Below are positions 20,951 to 32,679 of a stretch of 64,000 nucleotides of DNA, in pieces (the first letter of the stretch is position 1; each line of letters starts with the position of its first letter). The notes under the pieces were generated by a model. It searched no databases. It worked only from the letters and a program-made list of their open reading frames with translations, and was not told the DNA's origin. Source of the stretch: Phlebopus portentosus (taxonomy: Eukaryota; Basidiomycota; Agaricomycetes; Boletales; Boletinellaceae); assembly GCA_037892935.1 (NCBI GenBank), contig JAYXKI010000014.1:620001-684000 (forward strand). The letters are read 5' to 3'. The translations under genes and the position numbers were made by a program.

Positions 20951-22663
20951 TCATTCCTCCTCCTCAAATCCGGGTGCATAAATCAACCGAGCCTCAGGAG
21001 GGAAGAAGCTCTGAATTTGTTGATGGTGTGCTTCGGTAACTTGAAGGCAATCCGTCGTGCTGAGCTCTTCGAAACGTGCAACGAGCCCGCGCTGGGCGGC
21101 AAGCACCCTGGAGCGGATCATACGTACAACCGCTTCCCCTGTCATTTTCTGGCATTTGGAGAATTTGAGTCGAGTTAGGCTGGGTAGGACGGGTGGGCGA
21201 GAGGGTCTGCGCCATTGGTCTGCGCCGTTCGAGTCAATACCGTTAAGATCATCGACATTGATGTTGACGCCAGGAACGTCGACCTCCAGCGCACGCATCA
21301 CATTATCCGACATGTCACTCGCAACAATCGTAAACTTCTCCAACTTGGGTAAACGCCCGAACAGCCATTTGAAATCCTTCGTTCTCAAATCGGCATAATC
21401 CATGACGAGTTCTTTCAGCTCCAGTGCGACACTGCTGTGTCCGTTGCGCGATGAGAATAGCTTTCGGAGGCCCATACCCGTTGCGTGGTCCGTCCAGGGT
21501 GAGCGGGAGAAGTCGTGTGCTTCGTCTTCGCTGTCCCCTGGCTCGCCTGGATTGGGGTGCTCAAACATGGTGCTGGAGTTGATGTGGATGAGAATAAGAG
21601 ATTGAAGCTGTGGTGCCCGAAGGTGGGTCAATATGCATCGAGAAGAACAGATCCCGCGGACGGAGAGTCGACGAAGCTGAGTGAGCTCGGCAGGCTTTAT
21701 CTCTGCGCAGTCTGGTCGGTATTCGGGGTCGTGCACGAGGAAAAGCTCGTTGAAGTTGGACAGCTCTAGTGACTGGAGAGCTGGAAAGGCCGAAAGGAAA
21801 GGTACAGCACGATGCATCGGGAAGTCACATTCGGTGCTACTGTTCATCAGCACAAGAGACGTTACCGTCTCAAATGCTGCAACGTTTTCCGGGGAAGGGA
21901 GGCACCGCACACCAAGCACGTACATTTCCCTCAACCTCTCATCATCCGCCTTGAAGTTCTTCACCAGCGGTACATCCCGTCCACCCCACCATGTCCTCGT
22001 ACTATTCTCGTCATCCGGCGAGAGCACCTGCAAATCACTCTCCATCGACTTCTTCGGCGATAGCGTCACGAGGAGGCTCTCCAGCTGTGGCTCTTCTCCG
22101 TCTTTAACTGTCAGGAACCGGATGCGGGAGTATAGGTACGAGACGTTCCGCCACTTCGGCGCACCCCGCAGCGCGTACGAGAGCAGAGGAAGCACCGAAT
22201 CCCGATGTCGAGTATCAAAGTCGATGTCCAGCGGGAGCTTCCCACTCCGATTCAGCCAAACATCCGCCTTGGACCGTAATCGCCGCGGCTCGAAGCGCGC
22301 ATCGCTCAGGCGGAGGTGACTCCACAGTGACGGCAAGTCTGTCATTATCGCGCGCCATTGCGAATTCACGAGCGAGAGCGAGGCGGCCACATCTGGATCG
22401 TCCTCGATGCAGAAGGAGAAGATGAGGATGAGTAGCTCGATGGGCAGTTTGTTGAGCGGACTGTGCCCTGTTGGTGCTATCATTGGCATTGGGATAAGCT
22501 GAGTGCCAGTGTCGGTGATATTACCCGATACACAGGAGGTACTTGAGTGTTGCGAGTTGGGTATTTCATCCTCAATCGCCATTGCAGTGTTCTCTTCGTC
22601 TGCTGAGCTCAACGACTGAGGATCATGCTCATCGAGCAAGAAGTCGATGTACAGCCCCGACAT
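20951..22663 (-). CDS. F-box protein with leucine-rich repeats
   Basis: Single exon, 570 aa. A canonical F-box starts at about residue 70: LNKLPIELLILIFSFC, then ASLSLVNSQWRAIMTDLPSLW, followed by the usual fungal HLRLSD and WLNRSGKLPLDIDFD. Downstream are Leu-rich repeats (LQSLELSNFNEL, LRRLSVRGICSS, LQSLILIHINS, LKELVMDYADL, LEKFTIVASD, LTRLKFSKCQKM) forming the presumed substrate-binding surface. The protein should bind Skp1 and act as a receptor of an SCF ubiquitin ligase. The frame is intact and the start MSGLYIDFLLDEHD is preceded by a (CCA)n run on the coding strand. Confidence 0.85.
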   Translation of the reverse strand: MSGLYIDFLLDEHDPQSLSSADEENTAMAIEDEIPNSQHSSTSCVSGNITDTGTQLIPMPMIAPTGHSPLNKLPIELLILIFSFCIEDDPDVAASLSLVNSQWRAIMTDLPSLWSHLRLSDARFEPRRLRSKADVWLNRSGKLPLDIDFDTRHRDSVLPLLSYALRGAPKWRNVSYLYSRIRFLTVKDGEEPQLESLLVTLSPKKSMESDLQVLSPDDENSTRTWWGGRDVPLVKNFKADDERLREMYVLGVRCLPSPENVAAFETVTSLVLMNSSTECDFPMHRAVPFLSAFPALQSLELSNFNELFLVHDPEYRPDCAEIKPAELTQLRRLSVRGICSSRCILTHLRAPQLQSLILIHINSSTMFEHPNPGEPGDSEDEAHDFSRSPWTDHATGMGLRKLFSSRNGHSSVALELKELVMDYADLRTKDFKWLFGRLPKLEKFTIVASDMSDNVMRALEVDVPGVNINVDDLNGIDSNGADQWRRPSRPPVLPSLTRLKFSKCQKMTGEAVVRMIRSRVLAAQRGLVARFEELSTTDCLQVTEAHHQQIQSFFPPEARLIYAPGFEEEE

Positions 22664-22996
22664 GGTGGTGGTGGTGGTAGGAGTACAAGGTTAAGGCGCG
22701 TCCCGTGACTCGCGCTCGGACAAGCATCGGTATACAGCCCAACTCGGAGATTTTAAATATAGCAGCAACTCCGGATTTTTAGCCGCAGCCGCAAAAACAG
22801 ATACAATCTATGTTTGGCCACAATAGAATAACATACAGACAGTAAAACAAGCCGAACTGAGTCGAGTGGCGATGATCAGGTAACAGAGTAGAGTTAACAG
22901 AATAGAGTTAACAGAGTAGAGTTAACAGTGTACACAGCGAAACAAATGAACAGTCCATAGAGAAACATATGCGGTGAGTAACAACACATCTAGCAT
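22664..22996. other. Region between F-box start and RNR1 stop
   Basis: Both flanking genes are on the minus strand; this stretch should hold the F-box promoter and RNR1 3' end. It contains the 14-bp tandem repeat listed separately. Confidence 0.4.
22889..22930. repeat. 14-bp tandem repeat, 3 units
   Basis: Three near-exact units TAGAGTTAACAGAA / TAGAGTTAACAGAG / TAGAGTTAACAGTG, each holding the palindrome GTTAAC, just downstream of the RNR1 stop. Confidence 0.85.
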
Positions 22997-25900
22997 CTAA
23001 CCAGAGCACATCAAACACGCCTCCTTGTTCTCCAACGAGCACAGCAGCTTCGCCTCCGCAAGCTCGCGCTCCCGCTGTCTTTGCAACGCAGCAGCGTGCT
23101 CAGGGTCTACAGAGGCCTTGGAGTCCTCGCCATCAAGCGACAGTGGCTCAGGCTCTTCTGCCTTCACGGGCTGCGGCTCAGGCGAGGCATAGTGCGAATT
23201 TGTTGGTGACGCAGGGGGCTCTGACACTCGTCCAATTTGTTGAGGCGGAGGAGATGCAACAGGCGGCATCGGTCTCAGTACGGTGGCAAACGGCGCTGGG
23301 GCAGGCGCTGGAACCGGCGACGCAGTTCCGTTCGTAAGAGATGCAGCTGCTTCGGCAGCCTTGACCGCAGCCTTGTCCACAGTGAATTGAATAGCCTGCG
23401 AAGCAGAATGGGTACGGAGATAGTACATCCCAGTCTTCAAGCCCTTCTTCCATCCGTAGAAATGCATACTCGTCATCTGTCCATTTGACGGTGCTTGTAA
23501 ATGAATATTCAAACTCTGACTCTGACAGATGAATGCCCCGCGATCCGCAGCCATGTCGATGATCTTCTTTTGCGAGATCTCCCAGACAGTCTTGTAGATC
23601 GCCTTCAGGTCGTCCGGTACACCGGGAACGTTCTGGACCGAACCATTGTGCGCGATGATGTGGTTGCGCATCTGTTCAGTCCAAAGACCACGTTCGACAA
23701 GCTCGCGGAGCAGCCACGGGCAGACTACCTGGAACTCTCCGGAGAGAACACGACGAGTGTAGATGTTGCTGGTGTAGGGCTCAAAGCATTCGTTGAAGCC
23801 AAGGATCTGACTTGTCGATGCAGTTGGCATCGGTGCAAGTAGCAACGAGTTACGAAGGCCAGTCGCTGCAATTTTCTCCTTGAGTGACTTCCAGTCCCAG
23901 AGATCACTAGGTTCAACACCCCAAAAGTCATACTGAAGCTTGCCTTGCGAAGCCGGACTGCCCTCCCACGTCGAATACGGACCCTCAGCAACAGCCATCT
24001 CACTGCTGGACTCAAGAGCAGCGTGATAGATCGTCTCGAAGATCTGGATGTTAAGTTTGCGAGCCTCCGGAGAGTCGAATGGTAAGCGAAGCGCCATAAA
24101 GGTATCTGCAAGACCTTGAACACCAATACCAATCGGACGATGACGCGTGTTCGAGTTGCGAGCTTCAGGAACAGGATAGTAGTTCACGTCGATGATACGG
24201 TTGAGGTTGAAGGTGACAACTTTCGCGACGTCATGCAGCTTTTGGAAGTCATATTTATTGCCGCGGATAAAGGATGGAAGAGCGATGGATGCAAGGTTGC
24301 AAACAGCAGTCTCATCTGGAGCAGAATACTCGATGATCTCAGTACAAAGGTTCGAAGACTTGATCGTGCCGAGATTTTGTTGGTTCGATTTACCTGGAGA
24401 CGAATATTAGACTATGGTGAAAGAAATAATAAAAGATAACGTACGATTCGCAGAGTCCTTGTAAAGCATGAACGGACCTCCGGTCTCAACCTGAGCCTCG
24501 AGGATAGCATACCATAACTTTTGAGCCTTGATTGTTTTCTTTGCTCGGCCCTCCTTTTCATATTTCTCGAAGAGCGCTTCAAACTCTTCACCCCAGCATT
24601 CGTGCAGTCCGGGAGCCTCGTTCGGACAGAAGAGAGGCCATTCCCCGCCAGCTTCAACTCGCTTCATGCTATAAGGAAGTCAGATAAAGCCCTCCGAATG
24701 CAGCATACCAACTCACAAGAGGTCCGGAATCCAGAGAGCATAGAACAGATCACGAGCACGAACCTCTTCCTTACCATGGTTTTTGCGAAGGTCAAGGAAC
24801 TCAAAGACATCCGCATGCCAAGGCTCAATATAGATGCAGAAGGCACCAGGACGCTTGTTGCCTCCCTGATCAACGTATCGGGCGGTCGCATCATAAGCAC
24901 GAAGCATGGGGACAATTCCATTAGAGTAACCGTTTGTACCCGCAATATATGATCTGAACGACTCGTCAGCTTGAAAGTAGACAGCCTACAATCACAGCAT
25001 ACGCACCCAGTAGAGCGGATGCAATGAATTGCTAGACCGATCCCACCTGCGGTCTTACTAATCATCGCACATTGCTTCAGGGTATCGTAGATGCCTTCGA
25101 TGCTATCATCCTTCATGCATACGAGGAAGCATGAGCTGAGTTGGGGTTTTGGAGTGCCGGCGTTGAAAAGAGTCGGACTCGCGTGCGTGAAATATCGCTG
25201 TGACATGAGATTGTAGGTCTCGACCGCTCGCTCGATATCACGACCATGGATACCGACAGCAACACGCATGAGCATGTGTTGAGGCCTCTCGGCAATCTTG
25301 CCGTTGATTCTGAGAAGGTATGAGCGCTCAAGAGTCTTAAAGCCAAAGTATTGGTAGTGGAAATCGCGCTCGTAAACGATGACTGAATCAAGCAGCTCCG
25401 CATTATCACGGACAACCTCGAAAGTTTCTTTCGAAATCATGCCAGCCGCCTTGCCTGTCTTTGGATTCACTGAGGTAGGTTAAGCACCTTATAGACAAAA
25501 GCATAACACGATGGAATGTTTACCATAGTTATACAAATCACTGATGACATCGGAAAACTTCTTCTTGGTCTCCTTGTGAAGGTTGGATATGGCGATACGG
25601 GCGGCAAGGATAGCATAGTCAGGGTGCTTAGTCGTGAGGTAAGCTGCGGTTTCGGCAGCAAGATTCTAATATAGGATGGTCAGCGTTAGTTTACATTGAT
25701 GAGGGACGTTAGACTCACATCAAGTTCCACAGTGGTGACGCCTTGGTAGACGCCTGAGACAACCTTCTTCGTGATTCTAAGATAGATGAATCAGCTTCGA
25801 TTACGCGCCCAACCTCCTGCGCCCTACTTACTCGATTGGGTCAACGTGCTTGGGGTCTAAGCCGAAACACAGCTTGCCAATACGCGCTGTGATCTGGGTG

Positions 25901-26142
25901 AAGTGTCAGAAAATTTGTGCAGCAGCGACCACAACCGGTGAGCATGACGCGTACCTTGTCGAATGCGACGCGTTCTTTGCGTCTGTGCGAGTTATGAAAG
26001 ATAATATAGTGAGCAAAGCACGCTTTTATTGGCGCGTCAAGCCTCGTAAGAGACGTACCCATCTAAGCGACCACGAGTTAGACACGCACCAAAGAGAAGA
26101 AAGACATGCGTGGCACTCACCTCGTTTGTAGACGTATGCCAT
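22997..26142 (-). CDS. RNR1: Ribonucleoside-diphosphate reductase large subunit
   Basis: Class Ia ribonucleotide reductase alpha subunit; reduces NDPs to dNDPs in the cytosol and sets dNTP supply. Ten exons: 26142-26121, 26062-26059, 25982-25955, 25893-25832, 25776-25719, 25665-25524, 25469-25007, 24953-24717, 24668-24445 and 24393-22997; total 2637 nt, 878 aa. The N-terminal ATP-cone begins [18 protein letters not shown]. Active-site landmarks are [95 protein letters not shown] and [13 protein letters not shown] Pro/Ala-rich linker precedes the swinging-arm tail [14 protein letters not shown] with the CxxC pair. Exon 2 is only 4 nt (ATGG), needed to encode DG of the ATP-cone start. The upstream region has three MluI cell-cycle boxes. 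Confidence 0.97.
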
Positions 26143-26645
26143 TGCAGGCTGCTGATTTTAACCTATCGATACAGACAAGAGAGAAGAGGACAGAAGGAGA
26201 GGGGGTGATAGTGGGATGAGAGATGAGAAGTGGTACGGTACGGTACGCGACGCGTCCATTATAAAGTGAGTGCCATCATATGCTTGGTAATCATCACGCT
26301 TTCAGTCGGAGTTTAAATCAAATTTCGCAAAACACTGAATTTTAATTCACGATGGCAGCGTAACAGATTTAGACTTCCTGAGAAATAACCATGCACGTCC
26401 TATCATTGAAATACGCGGTTTATACTTGGTTAAGCTGGAAGGATGATTTTAAAAAGCTCGAAAAGTGGGATATCACGCGTCATTGAACGTGGGAAGAACA
26501 ACCTTGGACCTAATTAACGTGAGCATGACGCGCACGCGTTCTTGTCTCTTGTTTGGCCCACATCACATCTGACTCGGCTCAAATTCTCCTTCCGCGACTC
26601 TGGGACACATAGAGCCAAATCATATTTCCAATTGACTATCAAAAC
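26143..26645. promoter_or_regulatory. Divergent promoter of RNR1 and a small unknown gene
   Basis: Contains three ACGCGT boxes (26250-26255, 26475-26480, 26534-26539), identical to the MluI cell-cycle box bound by MBF in yeasts. From established knowledge, RNR large-subunit genes (RNR1 in S. cerevisiae, cdc22 in S. pombe) are MBF targets induced at G1/S and after DNA damage. A TATAAA lies at about 26261. The role here is inference. Confidence 0.7.
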
Positions 26646-27311
26646 ATGCCTACTTCAGCTCAAGCAACACACATCGTCAACCCAGTCTACGCAACTCCAG
26701 TGCTACGCGCCCCTTCACCAGCAGAGTCTATCAACACAGAGTACGGACAGGATGACTCGTCTATGGCAGACGCCGGAACGGATGACGAAGAGTTCGCGCG
26801 TCAGATCGAGGAGCAGATTGGTCTGAGGCGGACGACCTGGCAAGAGGCTGGGTCACCTAAACCGGTGATCTTGCCCCGACCACAGAAAGACAGTAAAGAG
26901 GAACAGCGTGAGTCTTCCTTGCACTCACGCGGGACCTGAACGTCGGCCAATCACTATAACTTAGAGCTATTCGAACGCGTCATGAAGAACTTGCGCGAAA
27001 AGGTCAAGGAGGTCGAAGACGAAGAACTCTTCGACTCCGTCGTGACTCTAAACCCCAGTCCAGCATTCGTACCTACAGATCCGACAGCCCAGGATGTCGA
27101 GGCCATCATGCGCAGCATGCTTCCCTTATCATTGTCCTCACCATCATCAAAATCACCTCAGCACGCTTCGACGTTCCCTCCCGCGTTCCCTACCAGTAAT
27201 TCACCAAGCTACCCATCTACGATGACTGCTCTGATGCGGCCAACAAATGGAGATAGCAGCGGAATGGCGATGAGCGGGCTTCGATTTGGTAACTTGGGAA
27301 GGAATCAATGA
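26646..27311 (+). CDS. Small hypothetical protein, acidic and Ser/Pro-rich
   Basis: Two exons, 26646-26907 and 26965-27311, total 609 nt and give 202 aa. I do not recognise the family. The N-terminal part is acidic (DDSSMADAGTDDEEFARQIE). The segment after the intron, LFERVMKNLREKVKEVEDEE, is a probable amphipathic helix. The rest is Ser/Pro-rich and ends GLRFGNLGRNQ. It is divergent to RNR1 and shares the ACGCGT-bearing promoter, so it may be cell-cycle regulated too; this is inference from position only. Codon use and clean splicing support a real gene. Confidence 0.6.
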
Positions 27312-27668
27312 CGCACTGATCACAGCTCGAACTCGCCTTTTGCCTTAAGCTGACTACTACGGTAGTACTTAGGATGACCTTGCGCTATTGTTTTCTCGCT
27401 TGTAGATATTCTGCTCTGCTCTGCAACGATTAGAAATTGCTCTGTACTCACTATAATTTGAACCGGATTGTGTATAATGTCGGTTGACAACATGTCCTTT
27501 TAAAGGTGCCAACGCCAATATGCGACGAAGAATCTAATCTCAATGACAAAGTTCAAGGAAATAATTTTGCCCAAGTGGTGATCGTGGGAACAACTGACCA
27601 ACTTTTGTGGAAATCTTGTCTGCGTGACCCGACCCTTCTCCCAATCCAATACTGCTACTCGGTGCAAC
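27312..27668. promoter_or_regulatory. Upstream region of eIF3i
   Basis: Gap of 357 nt between two plus-strand genes: a 3' UTR followed by the eIF3i promoter. No distinctive element seen. Confidence 0.35.
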
Positions 27669-28996
27669 ATGGTAAGTAATCAGGTCGTTTATCCTAATGA
27701 CCATCTAAGATTATTGACATTATTGTATTAGAGGCCAATACTTCTTCAAGGCAGGCATCTCAACTTAATCGAACTTCAATCACCTTTCTGACCCAAAAAT
27801 TATCTTTCACAATCCTTGAAACAGGGCATGAGCGTTCATTAACGCAGATTAAATTCAACAAGGAGGGCGACTTACTCTTCTCATGCTCAAAAGACCTTAT
27901 CATCAATGTCTGGTTCACCGATAACGGCGAGCGATTGGGGACATATGACGGGCACAACGGTACCGTCTGGACGATTGACGTCGACGGTATGTAGTCATCA
28001 ATTATCTACTGTGAAATGAAGTAGTACTAAAAGTAAATACCTCTAGGCGATTCCAAACTTCTCGTTTCGGGATCAGCAGACAACACGATGAAGCTCTGGC
28101 AAGTCTCGACGGGCAAGTGTTTGTACACCTGGGAGTTCCCGACGGCGGTGAAGCGCGTGGCGTTTAGCCCGGATAGCACTCAGATTGTATGTATCACGGA
28201 GCAGCGTATGGGATATCAGGCTGCTATTCGGATTTTCGACATCAATAGAGAGGGAGATGGCACTCAGCGTACGTCTTAGCTTTTTTTGTTCAAATACGTA
28301 TGAGCTTCAGGAAACATTGACGTCGTTCGTAGAATCCGAGGAACCTGTATCGATGTTCAACCCGATCGGTTCAAAACCCACCGTCTGCACTTTCGGGATA
28401 ACACCCAACGTCATCCTTACCGGCCATGAATCCGGCAAAGTCGCGCTGTTCGATGCCAAAACGGGGGAAGAAACGCTCAACAACGAACGTGCACACATGG
28501 ACGTTGTCACCGACCTCCAACTCTCCCCCGACCGCACGTACTTCGTTACCAGTAGCAAAGACAAAACTGCTCGTCTACATGATACGCGTACGCTTAGAGT
28601 GCTGAAGACGTACCAGACGGAAACGCCTTTGAATAGTGCGGCGATTGCACCTGGGAAGCCGTATGTGTTGCTGGGAGGGGGACAGGATGCAATGAGCGTT
28701 ACGACGACTTCATCTCGCCAGGGGAAATTTGAGACGAGGTTTTGGCACAAGATCTTCGAGGAGGAACTTGGGAGAGTAAAGGGACATTTCGGGCCTATCA
28801 ATACGTGCGTGATACTCCTCATCACGTCCACCTTTACCATATCATAATTTTTGGTTTGTGCGTTCACAGCTTGGCCGTACACCCTTCAGGGAAGTGCTAC
28901 ACATCAGGCGGGGAAGATGGGTTCGTGCGTGTGCATCATTTCGACGAGAGCTATTTCAAAGCGAAGCCTTATGGAGACCTCGAGATCGAGGATTAA
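27669..28996 (+). CDS. TIF34: Translation initiation factor eIF3 subunit i (TIF34)
   Basis: WD40 seven-blade propeller subunit of eIF3, which recruits mRNA and scans on the 40S subunit. Six exons: 27669-27671 (the ATG alone), 27732-27750, 27825-27986, 28047-28268, 28333-28804 and 28870-28996; total 1005 nt, 334 aa. Characteristic text: [123 protein letters not shown] and [14 protein letters not shown]. Intron 2 (27751-27824) has a GC donor: there is no GT between the end of the coding match and the first in-frame stop. The frame and length fit the family and the gene looks functional. Confidence 0.95.
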
Positions 28997-31198
28997 AAAG
29001 TAAAACGAATGAAAGGGAAGAGTCGTATCGTTTGCATTTCATTTCATCCTTTCTCTTTTGGGTGAATCAGCCACTATCGCTGTCCCTCTCTGTTCCCTCT
29101 TTTTCTCCTTCCCACATCCAGGCTCAGCCCGTCGATTCGATTCTGAACGCTCTGCGATACGCACTGTGTCCGATGTCTCCGCGTCCCCCTCAACCATGAC
29201 CCTCAGCACTCGACCGACCGACCGCCCCACCCTGCATTGCCATGCTGTGTCACTAGGTTTATATGTTACTAATGTGTCACCTTACATAGATGTACTCGAT
29301 GCTTTCTACATATTCAATCTGAGAAAACGTTTTGCAGCTTCATGACGTCTTGGAAGACGCATAGCCCTTCAAACATAGCAGATGGCTCCACGCGACTTAC
29401 GCACGACGGTGCCTTAAGGAGCTTCAAGTTGAGGACTTCGATAACCACCATCATGATCAGGCTCATTGACAAACCCATCTCGGAAGTTTTGTCTTTTTCT
29501 CCAACTATTACTAGCTCGCTCTATTCATGACGATGATGGAGTAATGTACGTCTTCCTCCTCTTCCGGGATGTGGAGGCAATGTCACTGATCCCCACCCTG
29601 ATCCTATTCGTTATCCTTTATCGTAGAAGAGCCGATACTTGCACTGGCGTGGGCCTTGATTTGCTTTGCTGGTGTCTCGAAAAATGAGTGGTATCTGATG
29701 AGCATCAACGACTTGTCTGACAGTCTGATAAGACTAAGCAAGTTAACAAGAGTGGAACCGGTCACTCCATGCTCCAAGTCATTTCAGCTGTATGGAATAG
29801 TATCAGTGGCAACTGGGGGAGCTTCTCCAGATTAAGAGAGTTCAGAGGCCCATTCGAAAGTCACCGAGACCTTACTCGTCGATACTTAGTTTTCAGTCCT
29901 TTTTCGCTCCGGAACCGCAGAAACAGCGGTGCGTGCCGCATTGCATCTTACACGCCATTCCATCGAATAATCCGCGAGCCTTCTCTCTTATCTCTGTCGG
30001 ATTGGAAGTCGGCTCATGAACTTGGAAGCTAGAATTTGCCTGTCATTTGAACCCCTTTCAGTCGCACCGCTTCAAGTTCGCGCGAGTGGATAAGTCTGGA
30101 TTGAGGCTATGTTTTCACTTTCACAGAAGTGGAGGCAACTCAGGAGTTTTTGGAGATATGGTGAGTATTCTTGTTCTCGCGCTTCGCCACATGGAATTCC
30201 TTCCGTTTCCGAGTTGCGTGCATGCGGTCAAATATAGAACTATAGCCGCCGGTTCGCTTATTGTCCTTCAGTATCCCATCCCATCATCAAGCAGCCGGTC
30301 TCAACTGAGGGATGCTACGTCTGGTTTAGACGTATCGAACAGATATACCCATAAACTGTCGAAATAGGTTCTGCAATAACACCACTCGGACTTAAGCACG
30401 AGCAGGGCAGAAGAGCAATGCCCAAAGGAGCAGGCTCAATCTATTACAGCCTCACGAGCTAATCCCTCAAAGCCTTCCATCACGAGGAAGCACACTGAAT
30501 CACGCGTACGTTTTTAGCCACATGTACAGGTATGCACCGCTTCTTGCGTATGAATTTTATTCTTGTTATCATCGCCAACTACCGCAACGCTTGCTTCTTC
30601 TCATATTCATGTTTCCATCCTACATCTCATCCGGCCCCTCTGATGTCAGATGCGGATGGAGCTACAGCGACTGCGCACCACGCGATGGGAATCGCGGTAC
30701 TTTATGCTGACATGGCCTATCTAGTCTCTTTGGAGTATCTTCTCCTCGCCGGCCATGCTTCACGGGGGAAACGTCCTGGTCTGAGTCGTACTGGTTTGTT
30801 CTGCGCTGTCTTAATCTACAGCTGAGCATGCTATTAATATATCAATGATGCCGCGGAAATGTAGAATTATGACTTGGCTATGTGTGTGGTTCCTGTGGTG
30901 AGGCGCTGTTATCACTATCGGCTCCCGAAGAGAGCTTCTTTTGGTGTCTGTCTCCTAGGAGCTATTGCGCGAACTCTAGATCTTCTCGTCTTTGCCTAGA
31001 ATAGTCTTCTCTCTATGTGCTGGAGATGACCCACTCCTACGTAGTGCAATTCGACCTTCTGGACGCCTATATAACAGCCCCAACATCCTGCTCGCTTGTC
31101 TCTTTGTATCAATCGCTGTTCCTCTTTCTGACTTTCAGTTCTAAACCCTTACAAAAGTATTCACCACGGGTTGCCAGCCATCCAGACTCTTTTCCATC
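28997..31198. other. 2.2-kb gene-poor interval
   Basis: No frame with recognisable domain, no splice chain and no RNA gene found. Pyrimidine-rich in 29040-29170. The last 200 nt should hold the promoter of the aspartic protease. Confidence 0.45.
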
Positions 31199-32679
31199 AT
31201 GACGCATCACCACCACGTCGTCATCAAAGCTCTGCCCATGAGAGCTCACCTGCTCAAGGGTGGCAGCGCAAAGCAGATTCTCGCCGTTGATCGAGCGCGC
31301 GTGCAGAAGCTCATTGCCGGACACTCTCCACATGGGCCTGCTGTTAAGCATAATAAGGCACTAAGGGCGGAGGTCCTAGCGAAGAAGCCATTTGCGACTG
31401 CGGAAGCAACTAGCATTGACGTTACGGATGCTGCGGTTACCTATACTATACAGGTTGGCGTTGGCTCGCCTGCGACGGACTACACGCTCTTGTAAGTCCC
31501 CCCTCGCGTCACAATTCATCTACTCGCACTGGCTAAATGTTATCTCATTCTAGGATTGACACGGGAAGTAGCAATACCTGGGTCGGCGCAGACAAGAAAT
31601 ACGTCAAAACCTCGACGTCTAAGGACACCGGAAAGACTGTCCAAGTCTCTTACGGCTCCGGATCCTTCAGTGGTGAAGAATACACGGATAAGGTCGCTCT
31701 CGGCGATGAACTTGTCATTGAGCAACAAGGTCTTGGTGTGGCACGCACTGCGCAAGTGAGTACATTATCCAGTCGCATCTCTGTATTTTTTATTCAGCGC
31801 TAACTCAATCCCGACAGGGCTTCGACGGCGTGGACGGCATTCTCGGCATCGGACCCGTCGATCTCACCGAAGGAACAGTCAAAGGCAATCAACCGGTTCC
31901 GACAGTAACAGACAACCTTTACACGCAAGGCACCATCCCAACAGAATCAATCGGCATCAGCTACAACCCTACCACCGGCAGCGGTTCCTCTTCGAACTTG
32001 ATGAATGGTGAACTGACCTTTGGCGGAACCGATTCATCCAAGTTGACGGGCGAGATCACATATGTACCGATCACGTCTACGAGCCCTGCCTCTGCTTACT
32101 GGGGTATTGATCAGGTGTGTTCATTCGTAATTCGCGAAAAAGGTACAACTAATCGAGTTTTGTTAATTTAAGTCAATCACGTACGGAAACTCAGAGACGT
32201 CCATCCTGAACACCACGGCAGGCATCGTCGATACTGGCACAACTTTGCTATACCTTGCAACCGATGCATTCCAAGCGTATCAGCGTGCAACGGGAGCGAC
32301 TCTCGATCAGACGACAGGTCTTCTCAAGCTCTCAGCCAGCGAATACAGTAATCTGCAGAGTCTGTTCTTCCAAATTGGAGGAACGACGTTCGAGATGACT
32401 CCTAACGCGCAAATCTGGCCCCGGTCACTGAACAGCGAACTCGGTGGAGACGATGATTCGATCTACCTCGTTGCTGCGGATAATGGACAAAACAGTGGGC
32501 AGGGACTCGATTTCATTAACGGATTCGTCTGGCGTACGTGCACTTTTCTTTCCATCTTCTAGGTCTTCCGAGGCTAATTATTCGATCCCACAGTCCAACG
32601 TTTCTACACTATTTTCGATACGACCAATTCTCGTGTTGGCATCGCCACGACGGAGTTCACGGATGCTGAGACGAACTGA
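31199..32679 (+). CDS. Pepsin-like aspartic protease (family A1, polyporopepsin type)
   Basis: Five exons, 31199-31491, 31554-31755, 31818-32114, 32173-32533 and 32594-32679; 1239 nt, 412 aa. Both catalytic motifs are present: LLIDTGSSNTWVG and GIVDTGTTLLYLA, with the flap at VSYGSGSFSGEEY. The family signature FDGVDGILGIGPVDLTEG and SPASAYWGIDQ place it with basidiomycete polyporopepsins, acid endopeptidases. Residues 1 to ~75 are a propeptide-like basic region (KQILAVDRARVQKLIAGH). No hydrophobic signal peptide follows the ATG, which starts MTHHHHVVIKAL; either secretion is unconventional, the enzyme stays inside, or a 5' exon was missed. The frame is otherwise clean. Confidence 0.92.

Noticed and set aside
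28283..28332. First AG (TTCAG) as acceptor of the fourth eIF3i intron
   Set aside because: It gives the wrong frame; the later TCGTAG acceptor at 28332 restores the conserved [10 protein letters not shown].
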